NCBI GenBank assembly: GCA_012103575.1
Contig: WLWN01000001.1
Span: forward strand, 2,298,538-2,362,537
Source: Kiritimatiellia bacterium
Lineage (GTDB): Bacteria > Verrucomicrobiota > Kiritimatiellia > WLWN01
Reading direction: 5' to 3'
Length of the DNA: 64,000 bases
The notes under the pieces are model-generated. The model was not told the origin of the DNA. It did no database searches and saw nothing but the letters and a program-made list of their open reading frames with translations. Both the position numbers and the translations under genes were made by a program. The stretch's first letter is position 1. Each line of letters starts with the position of its first letter. Positions 9,428 through 21,561 of this stretch are shown piece after piece.

Positions 9428-9898
9428 TTACCAACGATAATGGGCAAAGGCTTTGTTGGCCTGTGCCATTTTATGGGTATCATCTCTTTTTTTGACGGAT
9501 GCACCTTGATTTTTTAGGGCATCGACTAATTCCAATGCTAACGCCCTACGCATAGACATCCCTTTACGCGCTTTTGCGTATTGTATAATCCAACGTAAGG
9601 CCAAGGTTACTTGTCGATCCCGACTTATTTCAACCGGTACTTGGTAGGTGGCACCGCCCACACGACGCGATTTGACTTCTAAATGAGGTTTAACATTTCC
9701 TATCGCTTTCTCAAAAACTTCGAGCGGTTCTTGTTGGGTCTGTTCATGGATTTCACCAAAGGCGCCATAGATTAATCGTTCCGCTACAGATTTTTTCCCA
9801 CGACTCATCACTTGGGTAATAAAACGTCCAACCAATTTGTTTTGGTATTTGGTATCCGGTGCAACTTTTCGTTTTTCAGCTCTTCGTCTTCTTGCCAT
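9428..9898 (-). CDS. rpsG: 30S ribosomal protein S7
   Basis: 156 residues, normal length, starting 'MARRRRAEKRKVAPD'. It contains 'VGGATYQVPVEISRDRQVTL' and ends 'MAQANKAFAHYRW'. S7 nucleates assembly of the 30S head. It lies 9 bases after rpsL. Confidence 0.96.
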   Translation of the reverse strand: MARRRRAEKRKVAPDTKYQNKLVGRFITQVMSRGKKSVAERLIYGAFGEIHEQTQQEPLEVFEKAIGNVKPHLEVKSRRVGGATYQVPVEISRDRQVTLALRWIIQYAKARKGMSMRRALALELVDALKNQGASVKKRDDTHKMAQANKAFAHYRW

Positions 9899-9907
9899 GT
9901 TTATTCC

Positions 9908-10282
9908 CTATGATTTTGGAGCTTTTGCACCATACTTTGAACGTCCACGTTTACGATTATCGACCCCTAAACAATCCAAAGCCCCACGCGTAATATGATA
10001 TCGGACACCGGGAAGATCTTTGACACGACCTCCACGAACAAGCACCATACTATGCTCCTGGAGATTATGTCCTTCGCCCGGAATGTAAGCGGTCACTTCT
10101 TGTCCATTTGTTAAACGAACACGAGCTACTTTACGTAAAGCAGAGTTAGGTTTTTTGGGTGTTTGCGTTTTTACGAGAAGACAAACACCTCTACGCTGCG
10201 GGCATATTTGCAAAGCAGGGGCTTTGCTTTTCTGCTTAGCATTTTTCCGTCCTTTTCTTACTAATTGATTAATCGTTGGCAT
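9908..10282 (-). CDS. rpsL: 30S ribosomal protein S12
   Basis: 124 residues with the decoding-centre loops '[15 protein letters not shown]' (the Lys at the classic streptomycin-resistance position is unchanged) and '[15 protein letters not shown]', whose Asp is the usual beta-methylthiolation site. First gene of the str part, 106 bases downstream of rpoC. Confidence 0.96.
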   Translation of the reverse strand: MPTINQLVRKGRKNAKQKSKAPALQICPQRRGVCLLVKTQTPKKPNSALRKVARVRLTNGQEVTAYIPGEGHNLQEHSMVLVRGGRVKDLPGVRYHITRGALDCLGVDNRKRGRSKYGAKAPKS

Positions 10283-10388
10283 TCTTTTGTATTCACCATG
10301 TGTTTTTTGTTAATGACCGTTATTGGTTACTTGAATTTACGCTGTGAGTCAAACGAAGATTTCAATGAATAAACAATAAAGACTCATT

Positions 10389-13300
10389 CTATGATGTTTT
10401 TTTCTCTTCTAAAAGACTTTCACCTAACAATTCGTCGGTTGTTAAAGGCTCGACTAAAGGCACTAATTTGATATTTTTATACATGTTAAATCCAGTACCC
10501 GCAGGAATTAAGTGCCCCATAATTACGTTTTCTTTAAATCCTCGAAGATAATCAACACGCCCTAATGTGGCGGCATCTGTCAAAACACGGGTTGTATCCT
10601 GAAAAGATGCGGCCGATATAAAACTTTCGGTTTCTAGCGCGGCTTTTGTAATACCAAGAAGGACCGGTGATGCTTCAGCAGGACGTTTACCTTCGGCCAT
10701 GGCTTTTTGGTTTACTTCTTGGAAAACCTGTTTTTCAACTTGCTCGCTCCAAAGAAAATCGGTATCGCCCGATTCGGTAATACGAACTTTTCGCAACATC
10801 TGACGAACTACAATCTCGATGTGTTTATCGTTTATCTCCACGCCCTGGAGGCGATACACTTCCTGCACTTCGTTCACTAGATACTCTTGCAGTTCTTGAG
10901 GTCCACACACATCAAGAATCTCTTGTGGGACAACCGGCCCTTCGGTAAGCTGTTGTCCTTTTTTGACGAGATCACCTTGGTACACAACAACGTGTTTTCC
11001 GATGGGAATAAGATGCTCTTCTTCGTCACCTGTAGCGGTATCACGGACAATGAGCTTTCGTTTTCCACGGGCGGTGCCTGCAAATTCAACCACGCCGTCG
11101 ATTTTAGCAATTTCGGCGGCATCTTTAGGACAACGTGCTTCAAACAATTCAGCAACCCTTGGAAGTCCACCGGTAATATCTTTTGTCCGAACACTTTTAC
11201 GCGGCGTTTTTGCCACCATCGCCCCTGCAACGACTTTATCATTTTTAGACACCATGACATGGGCACCCGCAGGAATAGAATAGTAATTAAGCACTTCTTT
11301 TGTTGTCGAATCTTTTAGCACAATTTGAGGATGCAAGTCCTCTTTGTGTTCAATCACAACGGTTCCTTCAAGACCCGTAGACTCATCAACTTCTTTGCGA
11401 TACGTAACCCCTTCAATAAAGTCATGAAATTCTATGACCCCGGCGTGTTCAGATAGAATAGGAACGTTATACGGGTCCCATTTAACAAAACTATCACCTT
11501 TTTTGACTTTACCCCCGTTAGGAACAGAAACCACAGCCCCAATTACAGCGGTATATTGTTCAAGCTCACGCCCTTCGTCATCATAGATTCCAATGACTCC
11601 ATTTTTGTTTAGCACAATAAATTTACCGTCAAGCGATTGAACAGTTCTTAGGTCGTGATATTGAACGGTCCCAGAGTGTTTTGCTATGATTTGTGGTTGT
11701 TTGAAAACAGAACTCGCCGTCCCTCCAATATGGAACGTTCTCATGGTCAGCTGGGTCCCTGGTTCACCAATGGATTGTGCAGCAATAATACCTACCGCTT
11801 CACCCAATTGAATCGGCAATCCCGTTGCTAGATTTCTGCCATAACATTTTGCACAGGCTCCACGACGCGATTCGCATGTGAGGACACTTCTAATTTTAAC
11901 GTTTTCGATGCTCGCCTTTGCCATTTTTCCTGAAGCGATTTCATCAATCTCTTGACCGGCGGCTACAATGATTTCTCGTGCATGAGGATCAAAAATGTCA
12001 TCAACCGCGGTACGCCCGGTAACACGCTGTGATAAAGAAACAAGTTCTTCATCCCCTTCATAAATGGGACTGACAATAATACCGTTGAGCGTATTGCAAT
12101 CTTGTTCATAGATGATGACATCCTGAGATACATCTACTAATTTTCGGGTCAAATATCCGGAGTCAGCTGTTTTTAATGCTGTATCCGCCAATCCTTTACG
12201 AGCCCCATGTGTACTAATAAAATATTCCAAAACGCTAAGACCCTCTCGGAAATTTGATAAGATGGGACGCTCAATAATTTCGCCAGATGGTTTCGCCATA
12301 AGCCCTCTCATTCCTGCGAGCTGACGGATCTGTTGACGGCTACCTCTTGCTCCAGAATCGACCATAATATAAATAGGATTTAGCGAGTCACGATTTTCAT
12401 TATATTCCATGGTACGAAACATGACATTTGAGATTTCTTCGGTTCCATGGGTCCAAATATCGATGATTTTATTGTACCGTTCACCATCGGTAATAACCCC
12501 TTTGCGATATTGGGCCTCTACCTCTCTAATTTGAGAACGCCCTTTCTCGATCACATTCTCTTTCTCCTCTGGAATAATCATATCGATCATACCAATGGAT
12601 ATACCCGCTAACGTCGCAGATTCAAAACCCAACGCTTTAAGTAGATCCAAAACAAGAACGGTTTCTTCCTGACTCGTAATTTGGTAGCACTGCCGAATCA
12701 TTCCTTCTAAATGCTTTTTCGTAACGGTCGTATTTGAAAAACCTAAGGCATCAGGCCAAATCTCATTAAAAAATATTCGCCCCACGGTTGTTGTAATCAC
12801 AGAATCCTCAGCGTTCCCAAATAAGGTTTCAGATTGATAGTCAGGATTCCGAAAACGGATTCTGTCATGAATCTTGAGCGCGCCTTCATCATAGGCCGTA
12901 TGGACTTCTGCTGGATCTAATAGGATCGGTATATGATCTATCTGATCCCCCTTATTTTTTCGTCGCTTATTAATACGGGCCTGTTGTGATTCACTGGTGA
13001 GATAGTAACAGCCCAAGGCAATGTCTTGGGTCGCTGAAGTAACCGGTCGGCCACTGGATGGCGAAAAAATATTATTTGGCGCTAGCATCAACATACGCGA
13101 CTCCAACTGTGCCTCTACCGAAAGCGGTACATGAACCGCCATCTGATCCCCATCAAAATCAGCGTTATAAGCCGTACACACTAGCGGATGGACACGAATC
13201 GCTTCGCCCTCAATAAGGATAGGCTCAAAAGACTGTACACTGAGTCGGTGTAGCGTTGGGGCCCGGTTGAGCATGACCGTATGCCCTTGGGTAACCTGCT

Positions 13301-14567
13301 CTAAAATATCCCACACTTCATCCGCTTCACGTTCGATCAATTTTTTCGCACTACGCACCGTATGAACAATACCCAACTCTTTAAGACGACGGATAATAAA
13401 GGGTTCAAATAAGACCAGCGCCATCTTTTTCGGGAGACCGCACTGGTTTAGAGCTAATTCAGGTCCGATGACTATAACCGAACGGCCCGAATAATCTACA
13501 CGCTTACCCAACAAGTTTTGTCGAAACCGACCCTGTTTTCCCTTCAACATATCACTCAGCGATTTTAGAGGACGATTCCCTGCTCCCGTTACAGGCCGAC
13601 CATGACGACCATTATCAAATAGCGCATCAACGGCTTCTTGTAACATTCTTTTTTCGTTACGAATAATGACGTCCGGCGTTTTAAGCTGAAGCAGGTTTTT
13701 CAGCCGATTATTTCGATTAATCACACGACGGTATAAATCATTAAGGTCAGACGTAGCAAACCGGCCTCCTTCTAAAGGCACTAAAGGTCTTAAATCCGGA
13801 GGGATGACAGGTAAGACTTCAAGGATCATCCATTCCGGACGTGTTTTGCTTTGCCGGAATCCTTCTAATAGTTTTATACGCTTTGCCAGCTTTGTTTTAG
13901 TCTGTTTACTACGCGTTTGACTCACCTCCAGTTCAAGCTGTTCAAGCGTTTCTTCGAGATCAACTTTTTCCATTAAGGCACGAACCCCTTCAGCCCCCAT
14001 TTTCGCTTCAAACCCTTCAGGATATTTATCTTGGGCTTCTCGGTATTCTATCTCGTTGAGCAATTGTTGTTCTTCGAGCGGCGTATCTCCAGAATCAATG
14101 ACAATATAATCTTCATAATATAAAACACGTTCAAGCTGACGAGCGGTCATATCCAACACTAACCCCATACGCGTAGGCGTACATTTAAAAAACCAAATAT
14201 GAGATACGGGCACAGCCAATTCAATGTGCCCCATGTGCTCACGACGAACACGAGCCAGAGTCACCTCAACACCACAGCGATCACAAATGACGCCTTTGTG
14301 TTTAATCTGCTTGTATTTACCACAACTACATTCCCAATCTTTCGTAGGCCCAAATATTCTTTCACAGAACAATCCGCCTTTTTCAGGCTTGAACGTACGG
14401 TAATTGATCGTCTCCGGATTTTTTACTTCGCCATGACTCCACGATCGGACGGTTTCTGGCGAAGCTAAGGTAATGCTTGCATAATCAAAACCCAGTTCTG
14501 ATTCCATCTCTAAAAGTTTTGCTGCTTGACTACTTTCAACCATAATCCCAATATCCTCTCTGTTCAT
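10389..14567 (-). CDS. rpoC: RNA polymerase subunit beta'
   Basis: 1392 residues. The catalytic '[15 protein letters not shown]' motif that holds the Mg ion, the N-terminal zinc site '[20 protein letters not shown]' and the second zinc cluster '[16 protein letters not shown]' are all present, as is the trigger-loop region '[16 protein letters not shown]'. It lies 5 bases after rpoB. No frameshift was seen over 4.2 kb, in contrast with the accessory genes of this window. Confidence 0.98.
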   Translation of the reverse strand: MNREDIGIMVESSQAAKLLEMESELGFDYASITLASPETVRSWSHGEVKNPETINYRTFKPEKGGLFCERIFGPTKDWECSCGKYKQIKHKGVICDRCGVEVTLARVRREHMGHIELAVPVSHIWFFKCTPTRMGLVLDMTARQLERVLYYEDYIVIDSGDTPLEEQQLLNEIEYREAQDKYPEGFEAKMGAEGVRALMEKVDLEETLEQLELEVSQTRSKQTKTKLAKRIKLLEGFRQSKTRPEWMILEVLPVIPPDLRPLVPLEGGRFATSDLNDLYRRVINRNNRLKNLLQLKTPDVIIRNEKRMLQEAVDALFDNGRHGRPVTGAGNRPLKSLSDMLKGKQGRFRQNLLGKRVDYSGRSVIVIGPELALNQCGLPKKMALVLFEPFIIRRLKELGIVHTVRSAKKLIEREADEVWDILEQVTQGHTVMLNRAPTLHRLSVQSFEPILIEGEAIRVHPLVCTAYNADFDGDQMAVHVPLSVEAQLESRMLMLAPNNIFSPSSGRPVTSATQDIALGCYYLTSESQQARINKRRKNKGDQIDHIPILLDPAEVHTAYDEGALKIHDRIRFRNPDYQSETLFGNAEDSVITTTVGRIFFNEIWPDALGFSNTTVTKKHLEGMIRQCYQITSQEETVLVLDLLKALGFESATLAGISIGMIDMIIPEEKENVIEKGRSQIREVEAQYRKGVITDGERYNKIIDIWTHGTEEISNVMFRTMEYNENRDSLNPIYIMVDSGARGSRQQIRQLAGMRGLMAKPSGEIIERPILSNFREGLSVLEYFISTHGARKGLADTALKTADSGYLTRKLVDVSQDVIIYEQDCNTLNGIIVSPIYEGDEELVSLSQRVTGRTAVDDIFDPHAREIIVAAGQEIDEIASGKMAKASIENVKIRSVLTCESRRGACAKCYGRNLATGLPIQLGEAVGIIAAQSIGEPGTQLTMRTFHIGGTASSVFKQPQIIAKHSGTVQYHDLRTVQSLDGKFIVLNKNGVIGIYDDEGRELEQYTAVIGAVVSVPNGGKVKKGDSFVKWDPYNVPILSEHAGVIEFHDFIEGVTYRKEVDESTGLEGTVVIEHKEDLHPQIVLKDSTTKEVLNYYSIPAGAHVMVSKNDKVVAGAMVAKTPRKSVRTKDITGGLPRVAELFEARCPKDAAEIAKIDGVVEFAGTARGKRKLIVRDTATGDEEEHLIPIGKHVVVYQGDLVKKGQQLTEGPVVPQEILDVCGPQELQEYLVNEVQEVYRLQGVEINDKHIEIVVRQMLRKVRITESGDTDFLWSEQVEKQVFQEVNQKAMAEGKRPAEASPVLLGITKAALETESFISAASFQDTTRVLTDAATLGRVDYLRGFKENVIMGHLIPAGTGFNMYKNIKLVPLVEPLTTDELLGESLLEEKKTS

Positions 14568-14572
14568 TCAGT

Positions 14573-17500
14573 TCAGTTTTTTGAACGGTTTACACGTACA
14601 TCCAAACCTAGACTTTGCATTTCTTTCATTAAAACGTTAAAGGACTCTGGCAGACCTGCATCTAATGTATTCTCCCCTTTTACAATAGATTCATAAATGC
14701 GGGTACGACCGACCAAATCATCACTCTTAACCGTCAGAAGCTCTTGTAACGCATAGGCGGCTCCATAGGCTTCTAACGCCCATACTTCCATCTCTCCAAA
14801 TCGTTGGCCTCCATATTGAGCCTTACCCCCCAAAGGCTGCTGTGTTACCAATGAATAAGGCCCCACAGCTCTGGCATGAATTTTTTCACTCACCAAGTGG
14901 TGAAGCTTCAACATATAAATCTTGCCAACCACCACCTTTTGATCAAAGGCATCACCGGTTCGCCCATCTAACAATTCGGTTTTCCCCTCTTCAGGTAGAC
15001 CGGCTTCTGTTAACATTTCTCGAATCTTTTTCTCAGAGACCCCATCAAAAACAGGTGTAGCGGCATGGAGCCCTAGCCGCTCACAAGCCCACCCTAAATG
15101 GGTTTCTAAAACCTGCCCAACATTCATACGAGAAGGAACTCCCAAAGGATTCAAAACGATTTCTACGGGTGTTCCATCCGGCAAGAAAGGCATGTCTTCT
15201 TCAGGAACGACTTTTGCAATGACCCCTTTATTTCCATGACGTCCAGCCATCTTGTCCCCTACGGACAATTTCTTTTTACTAGCCACATACACTTTGACTT
15301 GCTTGGTAATCCCTTGATCGATGTCATCCCCGCTCTCAATCCGGTCCACCGTCCGTTCTTCTTCTAATTCAAGCTCAGAAAATTTATGACTAAATTCGCT
15401 AATGATGCCTTGAATTTTTATCTGAATAGGACTTGGATCGATTTCAATGTGCTTATGCGCTGCGGCGAGTTTACGTAGTAATGTTTTTGTGATTTTTCGA
15501 TTCGCGGGAATAATCACTTCGCCCGTATCAACATTCACGACGTCCAAGGGAATTTTTTCACCTAATAAGATGTTACTTAATGCTTCCGTCAGGCTCTCAG
15601 CCAGTTCTTGACGCCGCGTTTTATGATCATCTTGCAGTTGCTTCACCTGTTTCCGCTTTTCTGCAGAGGATAGTTTCGTGCGCTGAATAGGATTACGGGA
15701 AGAAACTTTGACGTCCATGACAATGCCCGATGTCCCACTGGGAACCGTTAGCGATGTATCTCTTACATCCGCGGCTTTTTCACCAAATATAGCTCTTAGT
15801 AATCGCTCTTCAGGGGCGAGCTCTGTTTCACTTTTGGGTGTGATTTTTCCAACAAGAATATCGCCAGGTTTCACTTCCGAACCCACACAAACAACCCCGC
15901 CATGATCTAAATCTTTAAGGGCCTCTTCACCTACATTCGGTATATCCCGTGTAATTTCTTCAGGACCCAGTTTTGTATCACGTGCACCACATTCAAATTC
16001 TTCAATATGAAGCGACGTATAAACATCTTCACGAACTAATTTTTGACTGATAAGAATCGCATCTTCAAAATTGTATCCACACCATGGCATAAAGGCCACC
16101 AGCACATTACGTCCTAACGCCAACTCCCCTTGATCAGTCCCAGGACCATCGGCAAGTATTTCGCCTTTTTTAACTTCATAGCCTAAAGACACAATCGGTT
16201 TCTGATTAAAACATGTACCTGCATTTGACCGCATAAATTTTCGTAAGATGTATTCTTGATAGTCTGTTTTAGGGGTTTTTCTATTTGGCCGTTTCCCATC
16301 TTTGGAAACAATGATCTTATCCGACGAAAGATAAGCTACCGTTCCCGCTTCACAAGCAATAACAAGAACTCGGGAATCACGCGCCACATCGACTTCCATG
16401 CCGGTTGCGACATAAGGACGTTCCGTCGTCATGAGAGGGACGGCTTGACGTTGCATGTTGGACCCCATCAAAGCGCGATTCGCATCATCATGCTCTAAAA
16501 ACGGTATAAGACTCGCGGCAACGCTCACCAATTGCTTAGGTGAGACATCCATATAATCGACTCGCTTGTCAGACACTTCGAGAAAATCACCACGATATCG
16601 GACAGAGACAAAATCACGAACAAAATAACCCTCTTCATCTAAAGGCGCATTGGCTTGCGCAATGATAAAATTTTCTTCTTGATCAGCAGTTAAATAATGG
16701 ACTTCATCGGTTACTTTACCATTTTTCACCTTTCTATACGGACTCTCAATAAACCCGAAATCATTGACGCGCGCAAAGACACTCAATGAAGCAATAAGTC
16801 CAATGTTGGGACCTTCGGGTGTTTCAATTGGACATATACGCCCATAATGACTGCTGTGCACGTCACGGACTTCGAATCCCGCAAGTTCACGACTCAATCC
16901 ACCAGGTCCTAAAGCACTCAAACGCCGTTTATGAGTCAACTCGGATAACGGATTGGTTTGGTCCATAAATTGGCTAAGCTGGCTTCTTGAAAAAAAGTCT
17001 TTAATGACAGCAGAAAAGGCTTTCGGATTGACTAATTTTTGAGGGGCCAACTTATTTTCTGTCGTCGGATCAAACAACGTCATTCGTTCCTTAATCAAGC
17101 GTTCCGTACGAGCAAGCCCCATACGACATTGCGCTTCTAAGAGCTCACCGACCGTACGAACACGTCGACTCCCTAAATGGTCGATATCATCAATGGTCCC
17201 TCCTCCTTGCCGAAGCGTAAGAAGGTATTTTACAGCAGCAATAAGATCCTCTTTTTCGAGTGTACGCGATTTACGATTCTCTTCTAATCCCAGTTTTTGC
17301 TGAATTTTATACCGCCCCACACGTCCTAAATCATAGCGTTTAGCATCAAAAAAAGTACGCTTCAATAATTGACGCGCATTGGAAACAGTCGGAGGATCAC
17401 CGGGACGCAATTTCTGATAAATATCTTTTAAGGCTTCTTCTTCATTGGTAGCTGGATCCTTTTTTATACTTTTCAAGAACAACCCCTCATCCCAAGAAAC

Positions 17501-18322
17501 ATTTACCACTTCAACAACCTTTTCTCCAACCGCTATCATCTGTTGAACAAGTTCTTCTGTCAAAGGATCAAATTTACGGGCCAGTATCGATTGTGATTCG
17601 GCATCAATAATGTCTGATTTAACGACGCGATGGGCCATATTTTCGCTACCCAATTTCGGAGAAAGTCTTAGTTTTTCTATGCTATAAAAAACCCTGAGTA
17701 ATTCATCATCCGACCCACACCCTAATGCGCGAAAAAATGTAGGCACTAAAAATTTGCGACGACGACGCTTACGATCCACATACAAGTTCATGAGATCAGA
17801 GGTATCAAACTGGACTTCGACCCAAGAGCCGCGATCGGGAATAATCCTAAACGAATAGAGGAGGGTTCCATTGGCATGTACAGATTGCTCGTAACAGATC
17901 CCCGGAGAACGATGCAGCTGACTGACAACAACCCGTTCAGCTCCATTTATGACAAAGCTTGCCTGGTCCGTAATCAGAGGAATTTCACCCATATATACAT
18001 TGTCTTCTCGAACCTCTTTCTCCACCTTTAAGCGGAACGTGACGTAAAGAGGCGCGGCATAGGTCTCACCCTCATACAGACTTTCCAAAGCCGTTAACTT
18101 GGGTTTACCAATCTCATACTTAACAAAGTCCAGGGCACTTTGACCATCATAACTTTCAACAGGAAACACCTCTTTAAAAATCCCCTGCAACCCGGTCTTT
18201 TCCCGACGATTCGGATTTACGTCTTGTTGAAGAAAGTCTTTATAGGATGTGGCTTGGATCTCTATCAGATCAGGAAAATCAATAACATCAGAAAGCTTTC
18301 CAAAGTTTCGTCTATCAGCCAT
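14573..18322 (-). CDS. rpoB: RNA polymerase subunit beta
   Basis: 1249 residues with the rifampicin pocket '[20 protein letters not shown]' in wild-type form, '[18 protein letters not shown]', and the C-terminal '[20 protein letters not shown]'. The 77-base gap to rplL contains a small palindrome GCACGttatCGTGC at 18350-18363 and an inverted CACCCCTTAAG/AAAGGTG pair near the start; neither looks like a strong terminator. Confidence 0.98.
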   Translation of the reverse strand: MADRRNFGKLSDVIDFPDLIEIQATSYKDFLQQDVNPNRREKTGLQGIFKEVFPVESYDGQSALDFVKYEIGKPKLTALESLYEGETYAAPLYVTFRLKVEKEVREDNVYMGEIPLITDQASFVINGAERVVVSQLHRSPGICYEQSVHANGTLLYSFRIIPDRGSWVEVQFDTSDLMNLYVDRKRRRRKFLVPTFFRALGCGSDDELLRVFYSIEKLRLSPKLGSENMAHRVVKSDIIDAESQSILARKFDPLTEELVQQMIAVGEKVVEVVNVSWDEGLFLKSIKKDPATNEEEALKDIYQKLRPGDPPTVSNARQLLKRTFFDAKRYDLGRVGRYKIQQKLGLEENRKSRTLEKEDLIAAVKYLLTLRQGGGTIDDIDHLGSRRVRTVGELLEAQCRMGLARTERLIKERMTLFDPTTENKLAPQKLVNPKAFSAVIKDFFSRSQLSQFMDQTNPLSELTHKRRLSALGPGGLSRELAGFEVRDVHSSHYGRICPIETPEGPNIGLIASLSVFARVNDFGFIESPYRKVKNGKVTDEVHYLTADQEENFIIAQANAPLDEEGYFVRDFVSVRYRGDFLEVSDKRVDYMDVSPKQLVSVAASLIPFLEHDDANRALMGSNMQRQAVPLMTTERPYVATGMEVDVARDSRVLVIACEAGTVAYLSSDKIIVSKDGKRPNRKTPKTDYQEYILRKFMRSNAGTCFNQKPIVSLGYEVKKGEILADGPGTDQGELALGRNVLVAFMPWCGYNFEDAILISQKLVREDVYTSLHIEEFECGARDTKLGPEEITRDIPNVGEEALKDLDHGGVVCVGSEVKPGDILVGKITPKSETELAPEERLLRAIFGEKAADVRDTSLTVPSGTSGIVMDVKVSSRNPIQRTKLSSAEKRKQVKQLQDDHKTRRQELAESLTEALSNILLGEKIPLDVVNVDTGEVIIPANRKITKTLLRKLAAAHKHIEIDPSPIQIKIQGIISEFSHKFSELELEEERTVDRIESGDDIDQGITKQVKVYVASKKKLSVGDKMAGRHGNKGVIAKVVPEEDMPFLPDGTPVEIVLNPLGVPSRMNVGQVLETHLGWACERLGLHAATPVFDGVSEKKIREMLTEAGLPEEGKTELLDGRTGDAFDQKVVVGKIYMLKLHHLVSEKIHARAVGPYSLVTQQPLGGKAQYGGQRFGEMEVWALEAYGAAYALQELLTVKSDDLVGRTRIYESIVKGENTLDAGLPESFNVLMKEMQSLGLDVRVNRSKN

Positions 18323-18399
18323 GAAGCACCTTTACACTTAAGGGGTGGGCACGTTATCGTGCAATTATTTGTTTCAGCTCAATATATACAGGCAGTCTT

Positions 18400-18849
18400 T
18401 TACTTAAGTTCGACTTGCCCACCTGCTGCTTCAAGCTTCTTTTTCATTTCTTCGGCCTCTTCTTTGGAAGCGCCTTCTTTAATGGGCTTAGGAATAGAAT
18501 CAGCTAATTCCTTAGCATCTTTAAGCCCCAAAGACGTTAAAGCACGGATCTCTTTGATGACTTGAATCTTCTGAGAACCTGCATTCGTAAGTATAACCGT
18601 AAAGTCAGTCTTTTCTTCCGCCACAGCCTCACCACCTCCATCCGGCGTACCCGCAGCCGCTACCGCAACAGGCGCTGCAACCGAGACTCCTAAACGATCT
18701 TCAAGGGCTTTAACCAATTGAGATAACTCAAGAACAGAAATGCCTTCGATCCAATCAACAAATTCAGCCATCTTCCCTTCGGGCTTCGGACTGGACTCAA
18801 CGTTTTCTGTTTTTTTCTCTTCTTGTTCTATAACATTACTTTCAGCCAT
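18400..18849 (-). CDS. rplL: 50S ribosomal protein L7/L12 with N-terminal extension
   Basis: 149 residues, about 25 longer than usual. The normal L7/L12 begins at about residue 27 ('[20 protein letters not shown]'), and the C-terminal factor-binding domain with '[19 protein letters not shown]' is intact. The extra N-terminus is acidic and low in complexity ([19 protein letters not shown]). The long start is favoured because AGGAGG lies 8 bases before it at 18857-18862 and no comparable site precedes Met27. A GC-rich 18-bp palindrome (18866-18883) lies immediately upstream of this binding site and could control it. Confidence 0.93.
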   Translation of the reverse strand: MAESNVIEQEEKKTENVESSPKPEGKMAEFVDWIEGISVLELSQLVKALEDRLGVSVAAPVAVAAAGTPDGGGEAVAEEKTDFTVILTNAGSQKIQVIKEIRALTSLGLKDAKELADSIPKPIKEGASKEEAEEMKKKLEAAGGQVELK

Positions 18850-18865
18850 CTTTCATTCCTCCTGG

Positions 18866-18883
18866 CGCACCGCGCGCGGTGCG
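18866..18883. promoter_or_regulatory. GC-only 18-bp palindrome ahead of the rplL ribosome binding site
   Basis: CGCACCGCGCGCGGTGCG equals its own reverse complement. It lies 3 bases upstream of the rplL Shine-Dalgarno sequence in a region of otherwise low GC. In RNA it would form a tight hairpin next to the binding site. A role as attenuator or as a ribosomal-protein target is possible but unproven. Confidence 0.5.
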
Positions 18884-18888
18884 AGGGT

Positions 18889-18974
18889 GCGAGTTATTAG
18901 TTATGCGAGTTATTAGTTATCTGTCAGTTGAGATAAAGGTTTACAAACAACTGATAAGCATTAACTAATAACTC
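18889..18974 (-). repeat. 16-bp tandem repeat and long stem-loop in the rplJ–rplL gap
   Basis: GCGAGTTATTAGTTAT occurs twice in tandem (18889-18904 and 18905-18920). The second copy plus the bases to 18930 pairs with 18950-18974: GAGTTATTAGTTA with TAACTAATAACTC, and TCAGTTG with CAACTGA. This gives a roughly 25-bp imperfect stem with a loop of about 19 bases in the 128-base gap between the L10 and L7/L12 cistrons. A processing or attenuation site is plausible, as this junction is processed in other bacteria. Confidence 0.6.
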
Positions 18975-18977
18975 TTT

Positions 18978-19508
18978 CTAGCTCTTTTTCCGCTCTATTG
19001 CCTTTAAAACATAGAGTAACGAACTCAACTTTTGGTTCAATACACTGACCACTTGTGTCATCGGCGCCGCTAATGTTCCTAGTACAATGCCAAGTAATTC
19101 AGGGCGGCTGGGCAAAATAGCCAATTTTTCTATATCTTCTGCAGCGAAGATAACGCCTTGCATTGATCCCATTTTTATGACCGGCAACTCGTTTTCTTTT
19201 GTAAACTGTCGAAGGACTTTTGCGACCTCAACTAAATCCGTTTTCCCAACAACCATCGCTGTAGGCCCCACTAAAGCCCCACTTAACCGCTCATACTCAA
19301 GACCTCGTGCGGCCTCGCGAAAGATTCTATTCTTTACGACATGAAAACGGGCATCTTTCTGTCGCAGTTTTCCACGCAATGTTTCTGTTTGCGTGACACT
19401 CATACCTCGATGCTCTGTCAGAACGACAAATAAGCCATCGGTCAAATGATCGCGAATTTCTCCAAGAATCGCCTTCTTTTCGGGTCTCGTTTCCTTGTTA
19501 GAAGTCAT
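18978..19508 (-). CDS. rplJ: 50S ribosomal protein L10
   Basis: 176 residues with 'VLTEHRGMSVTQTETLRGKL' near the N-terminus and 'KNRIFREA', typical of L10, plus a C-terminal helix that binds L7/L12 dimers. It forms the stalk base with L11. It starts 8 bases after the rplA stop. Confidence 0.94.
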   Translation of the reverse strand: MTSNKETRPEKKAILGEIRDHLTDGLFVVLTEHRGMSVTQTETLRGKLRQKDARFHVVKNRIFREAARGLEYERLSGALVGPTAMVVGKTDLVEVAKVLRQFTKENELPVIKMGSMQGVIFAAEDIEKLAILPSRPELLGIVLGTLAAPMTQVVSVLNQKLSSLLYVLKAIERKKS

Positions 19509-19516
19509 TGATTACC

Positions 19517-20212
19517 TTATGCTGCAATTGTTTTTATGTTTAAAGCTAAACCTGGCCCCATCGTAGACGTCAATGTGCATGTCTTGATAAACACACCCTT
19601 TGCTGCTGAAGGTTTCGCCATGTTAACCGCGTCGATAACGACATGACAATTTTCAGTAAGAGCCTCAATAGAAAAAGATAATTTACCAAAGAGAAGCATG
19701 ACGTTTCCGTTGCGATCCATCTTAAATTCAACGCGTCCGCCTTTAAATTGTTTAACGGCGTTGGCCGTGTCATCCGTTACGGTACCTGTCTTTGGATTAG
19801 GCATTAAACCGCGTGGGCCAAGTACCTTTCCTAATTTGCGAACTTCCTTCATCGCTTCGGGTGTCGCAACCGCTACATCAAAATCTGTCCACCCTTCTTT
19901 TACCTTTTGAATCAAGTCTTCAAATCCAACCTCCGTAGCTCCAGCTTCACGAGCCGTATCCGCAGCAGGTCCACTTGCAAAGACAATGACACGCACCTCT
20001 TTGCCTGTCCCATGAGGAAGCGAGACCGTCCCGCGCACCATCTGATCTGATTTGGTAGAATCAACCCCCAACCGAAACGCAATCTCTGCAGATTCATCAA
20101 ATTTTGCCGTGCTGTTTTCTTTCAGAAAACGAAGAGCATCTTCGATTCCATAATCTACCTTTGACTCAAGTTTCTTGATTACTGAAAAATATTTTTTTCC
20201 ATGTTTAGCCAT
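19517..20212 (-). CDS. rplA: 50S ribosomal protein L1
   Basis: 231 residues from the start 'MAKHGKKYFSVIKKL', chosen over a longer open frame because this is where the family begins and it follows the rplK stop by one base. It includes 'LGPRGLMPNPKTGTVT', the 23S-binding loop. L1 forms the mobile stalk near the E site and often represses the rplKA mRNA. Confidence 0.95.
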   Translation of the reverse strand: MAKHGKKYFSVIKKLESKVDYGIEDALRFLKENSTAKFDESAEIAFRLGVDSTKSDQMVRGTVSLPHGTGKEVRVIVFASGPAADTAREAGATEVGFEDLIQKVKEGWTDFDVAVATPEAMKEVRKLGKVLGPRGLMPNPKTGTVTDDTANAVKQFKGGRVEFKMDRNGNVMLLFGKLSFSIEALTENCHVVIDAVNMAKPSAAKGVFIKTCTLTSTMGPGLALNIKTIAA

Positions 20213-20213
20213 T

Positions 20214-20636
20214 TTATATGACCTCAATTCCCATACTGCGAGCGGTCCCTGCAATAATACGAACAGCATGATCTATATCGTTTGCGTTTAAATCTTCTTC
20301 TTTAGTTTTTGCAATCTCTTCAAGTTGATCACGAGTCACTTTTCCCACTTTTTCACGATGCGGCGTGGGGGATCCTTTAGCAATACTTGCAGCTCGCTTC
20401 AAGAGAGCTGCCGCAGGTGGACTCTTGGTTACAAAGGTAAAGGATTTATCCTGATAAACACTAATGACAACAGGAATAATCATACCGGCCTGCTGTTGAG
20501 TCGCTGCATTGTAGGCTTTACAAAATTCCATGATATTAACGCCATGCTGCCCTAAAGCTGGACCGACAGGTGGCGCAGGATTTGCCTGACCTGCAGGAAT
20601 CTGTAATTTAATCATGCCTATTACTTTTTTAGCCAC
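20214..20636 (-). CDS. rplK: 50S ribosomal protein L11
   Basis: 140 residues: '[20 protein letters not shown]' at the N-terminus with the two prolines of the thiostrepton region, and '[10 protein letters not shown]' at the C-terminus. It lies 76 bases after nusG and one base before rplA. Confidence 0.96.
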   Translation of the reverse strand: MAKKVIGMIKLQIPAGQANPAPPVGPALGQHGVNIMEFCKAYNAATQQQAGMIIPVVISVYQDKSFTFVTKSPPAAALLKRAASIAKGSPTPHREKVGKVTRDQLEEIAKTKEEDLNANDIDHAVRIIAGTARSMGIEVI

Positions 20637-20712
20637 AATAAATAACCTTTCTATTATCTACTATTTCTCTACACAAACTTTAAAAAAATGCGAAATTCGA
20701 ATGTTGAAAAAC

Positions 20713-21276
20713 TCAAAACGTTCTCTCTACTTGCCAATATTCCAACTCAACAGGAGCAACCCGTCCAAAGATAGATACAGAAATCTTCAATTTACCTCTG
20801 TCAGGATCCACTTCTTCAATAACACCATTAAAGTTCAAGAAAGGTCCATCGTTAATCTTGACGGTTTCACCCGTCTCAAAAAGAACTTTGGGCTTCACTT
20901 TTTCTTTCTTTTCTTCAATCTGATTCATAATGACATCGACCTCATCAGGACGTAACGGAACAGGCTGTTCGCCCCCAACAAAACCAATGATGCCATGGGT
21001 GTCCTGAATGAAATACCACGTTTTATCAACGAGGTTTTTATCTTCATCGTACAGACACATATGAATCAGGACATATCCTGGGAAAAATTTTCGCGACGAC
21101 GACGTCTTTTTTCCCTGCTTAACTTCAGATACCGTTTCGGTAGGTATCAAAACCTCAAAGATATAATCTTCCATCTCCTCTTGCTGGATCCGGCGCGAGA
21201 TTCCATCTTTAACTTTTTGTTCCTGACACGACAGAGCGTGCAGAACAAACCAATCTTTTTTTAACTCAGCCGTCAT
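20713..21276 (-). CDS. nusG: Transcription antitermination protein NusG
   Basis: 187 residues from 'MTAELKKDWFVLHALSCQEQ'. An alternative start at 21285 adds three residues. Longer versions would overlap secE and lack a Shine-Dalgarno site. The NGN domain has 'FFPGYVLIHM', and the C-terminal KOW domain has 'GETVKINDGPFLNFNGVIEE'. An acidic-basic linker 'EEKKEKVKPK' separates them. It binds RNA polymerase and S10 or Rho. Confidence 0.94.
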   Translation of the reverse strand: MTAELKKDWFVLHALSCQEQKVKDGISRRIQQEEMEDYIFEVLIPTETVSEVKQGKKTSSSRKFFPGYVLIHMCLYDEDKNLVDKTWYFIQDTHGIIGFVGGEQPVPLRPDEVDVIMNQIEEKKEKVKPKVLFETGETVKINDGPFLNFNGVIEEVDPDRGKLKISVSIFGRVAPVELEYWQVERTF

Positions 21277-21293
21277 TGTACACATAGTGATAT

Positions 21294-21494
21294 TTAAAAA
21301 ACCCATGCAAGCAACCACATAAATAACGTGTCACTTGCTCCAACAAATACACCTAACATGACCATCGAAATAATAACCACAATGGTCGACTCATGTAATT
21401 CTTGTCGAGTCGGCCAAGCGCATTTTTTAAGCTCTATTTGTACTTCTTCTAAAAAAGTACGAAATTTTCCAAATCCGTTTATAATAAATTTCAT
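21294..21494 (-). CDS. secE: Preprotein translocase subunit SecE
   Basis: 66 residues, the short single-span form: an amphipathic 'EEVQIELKKCAWPTRQE' segment followed by one membrane helix (about 38-64). SecE clamps SecY in the translocon. It sits between rpmG/tRNA-Trp and nusG in the conserved order. Confidence 0.94.
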   Translation of the reverse strand: MKFIINGFGKFRTFLEEVQIELKKCAWPTRQELHESTIVVIISMVMLGVFVGASDTLFMWLLAWVF

Positions 21495-21561
21495 TGCCTA
21501 TCTATCTAGGGTCGAACCTCAAGTTTGCCATGTAGTAGAGCTTTGCACTACTACATCATGG

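Noticed and set aside
8956..9495. 179-codon plus-strand ORF opposite fusA and rpsG
   Set aside because: A shadow of the two essential genes on the other strand; low-complexity translation without any family pattern.
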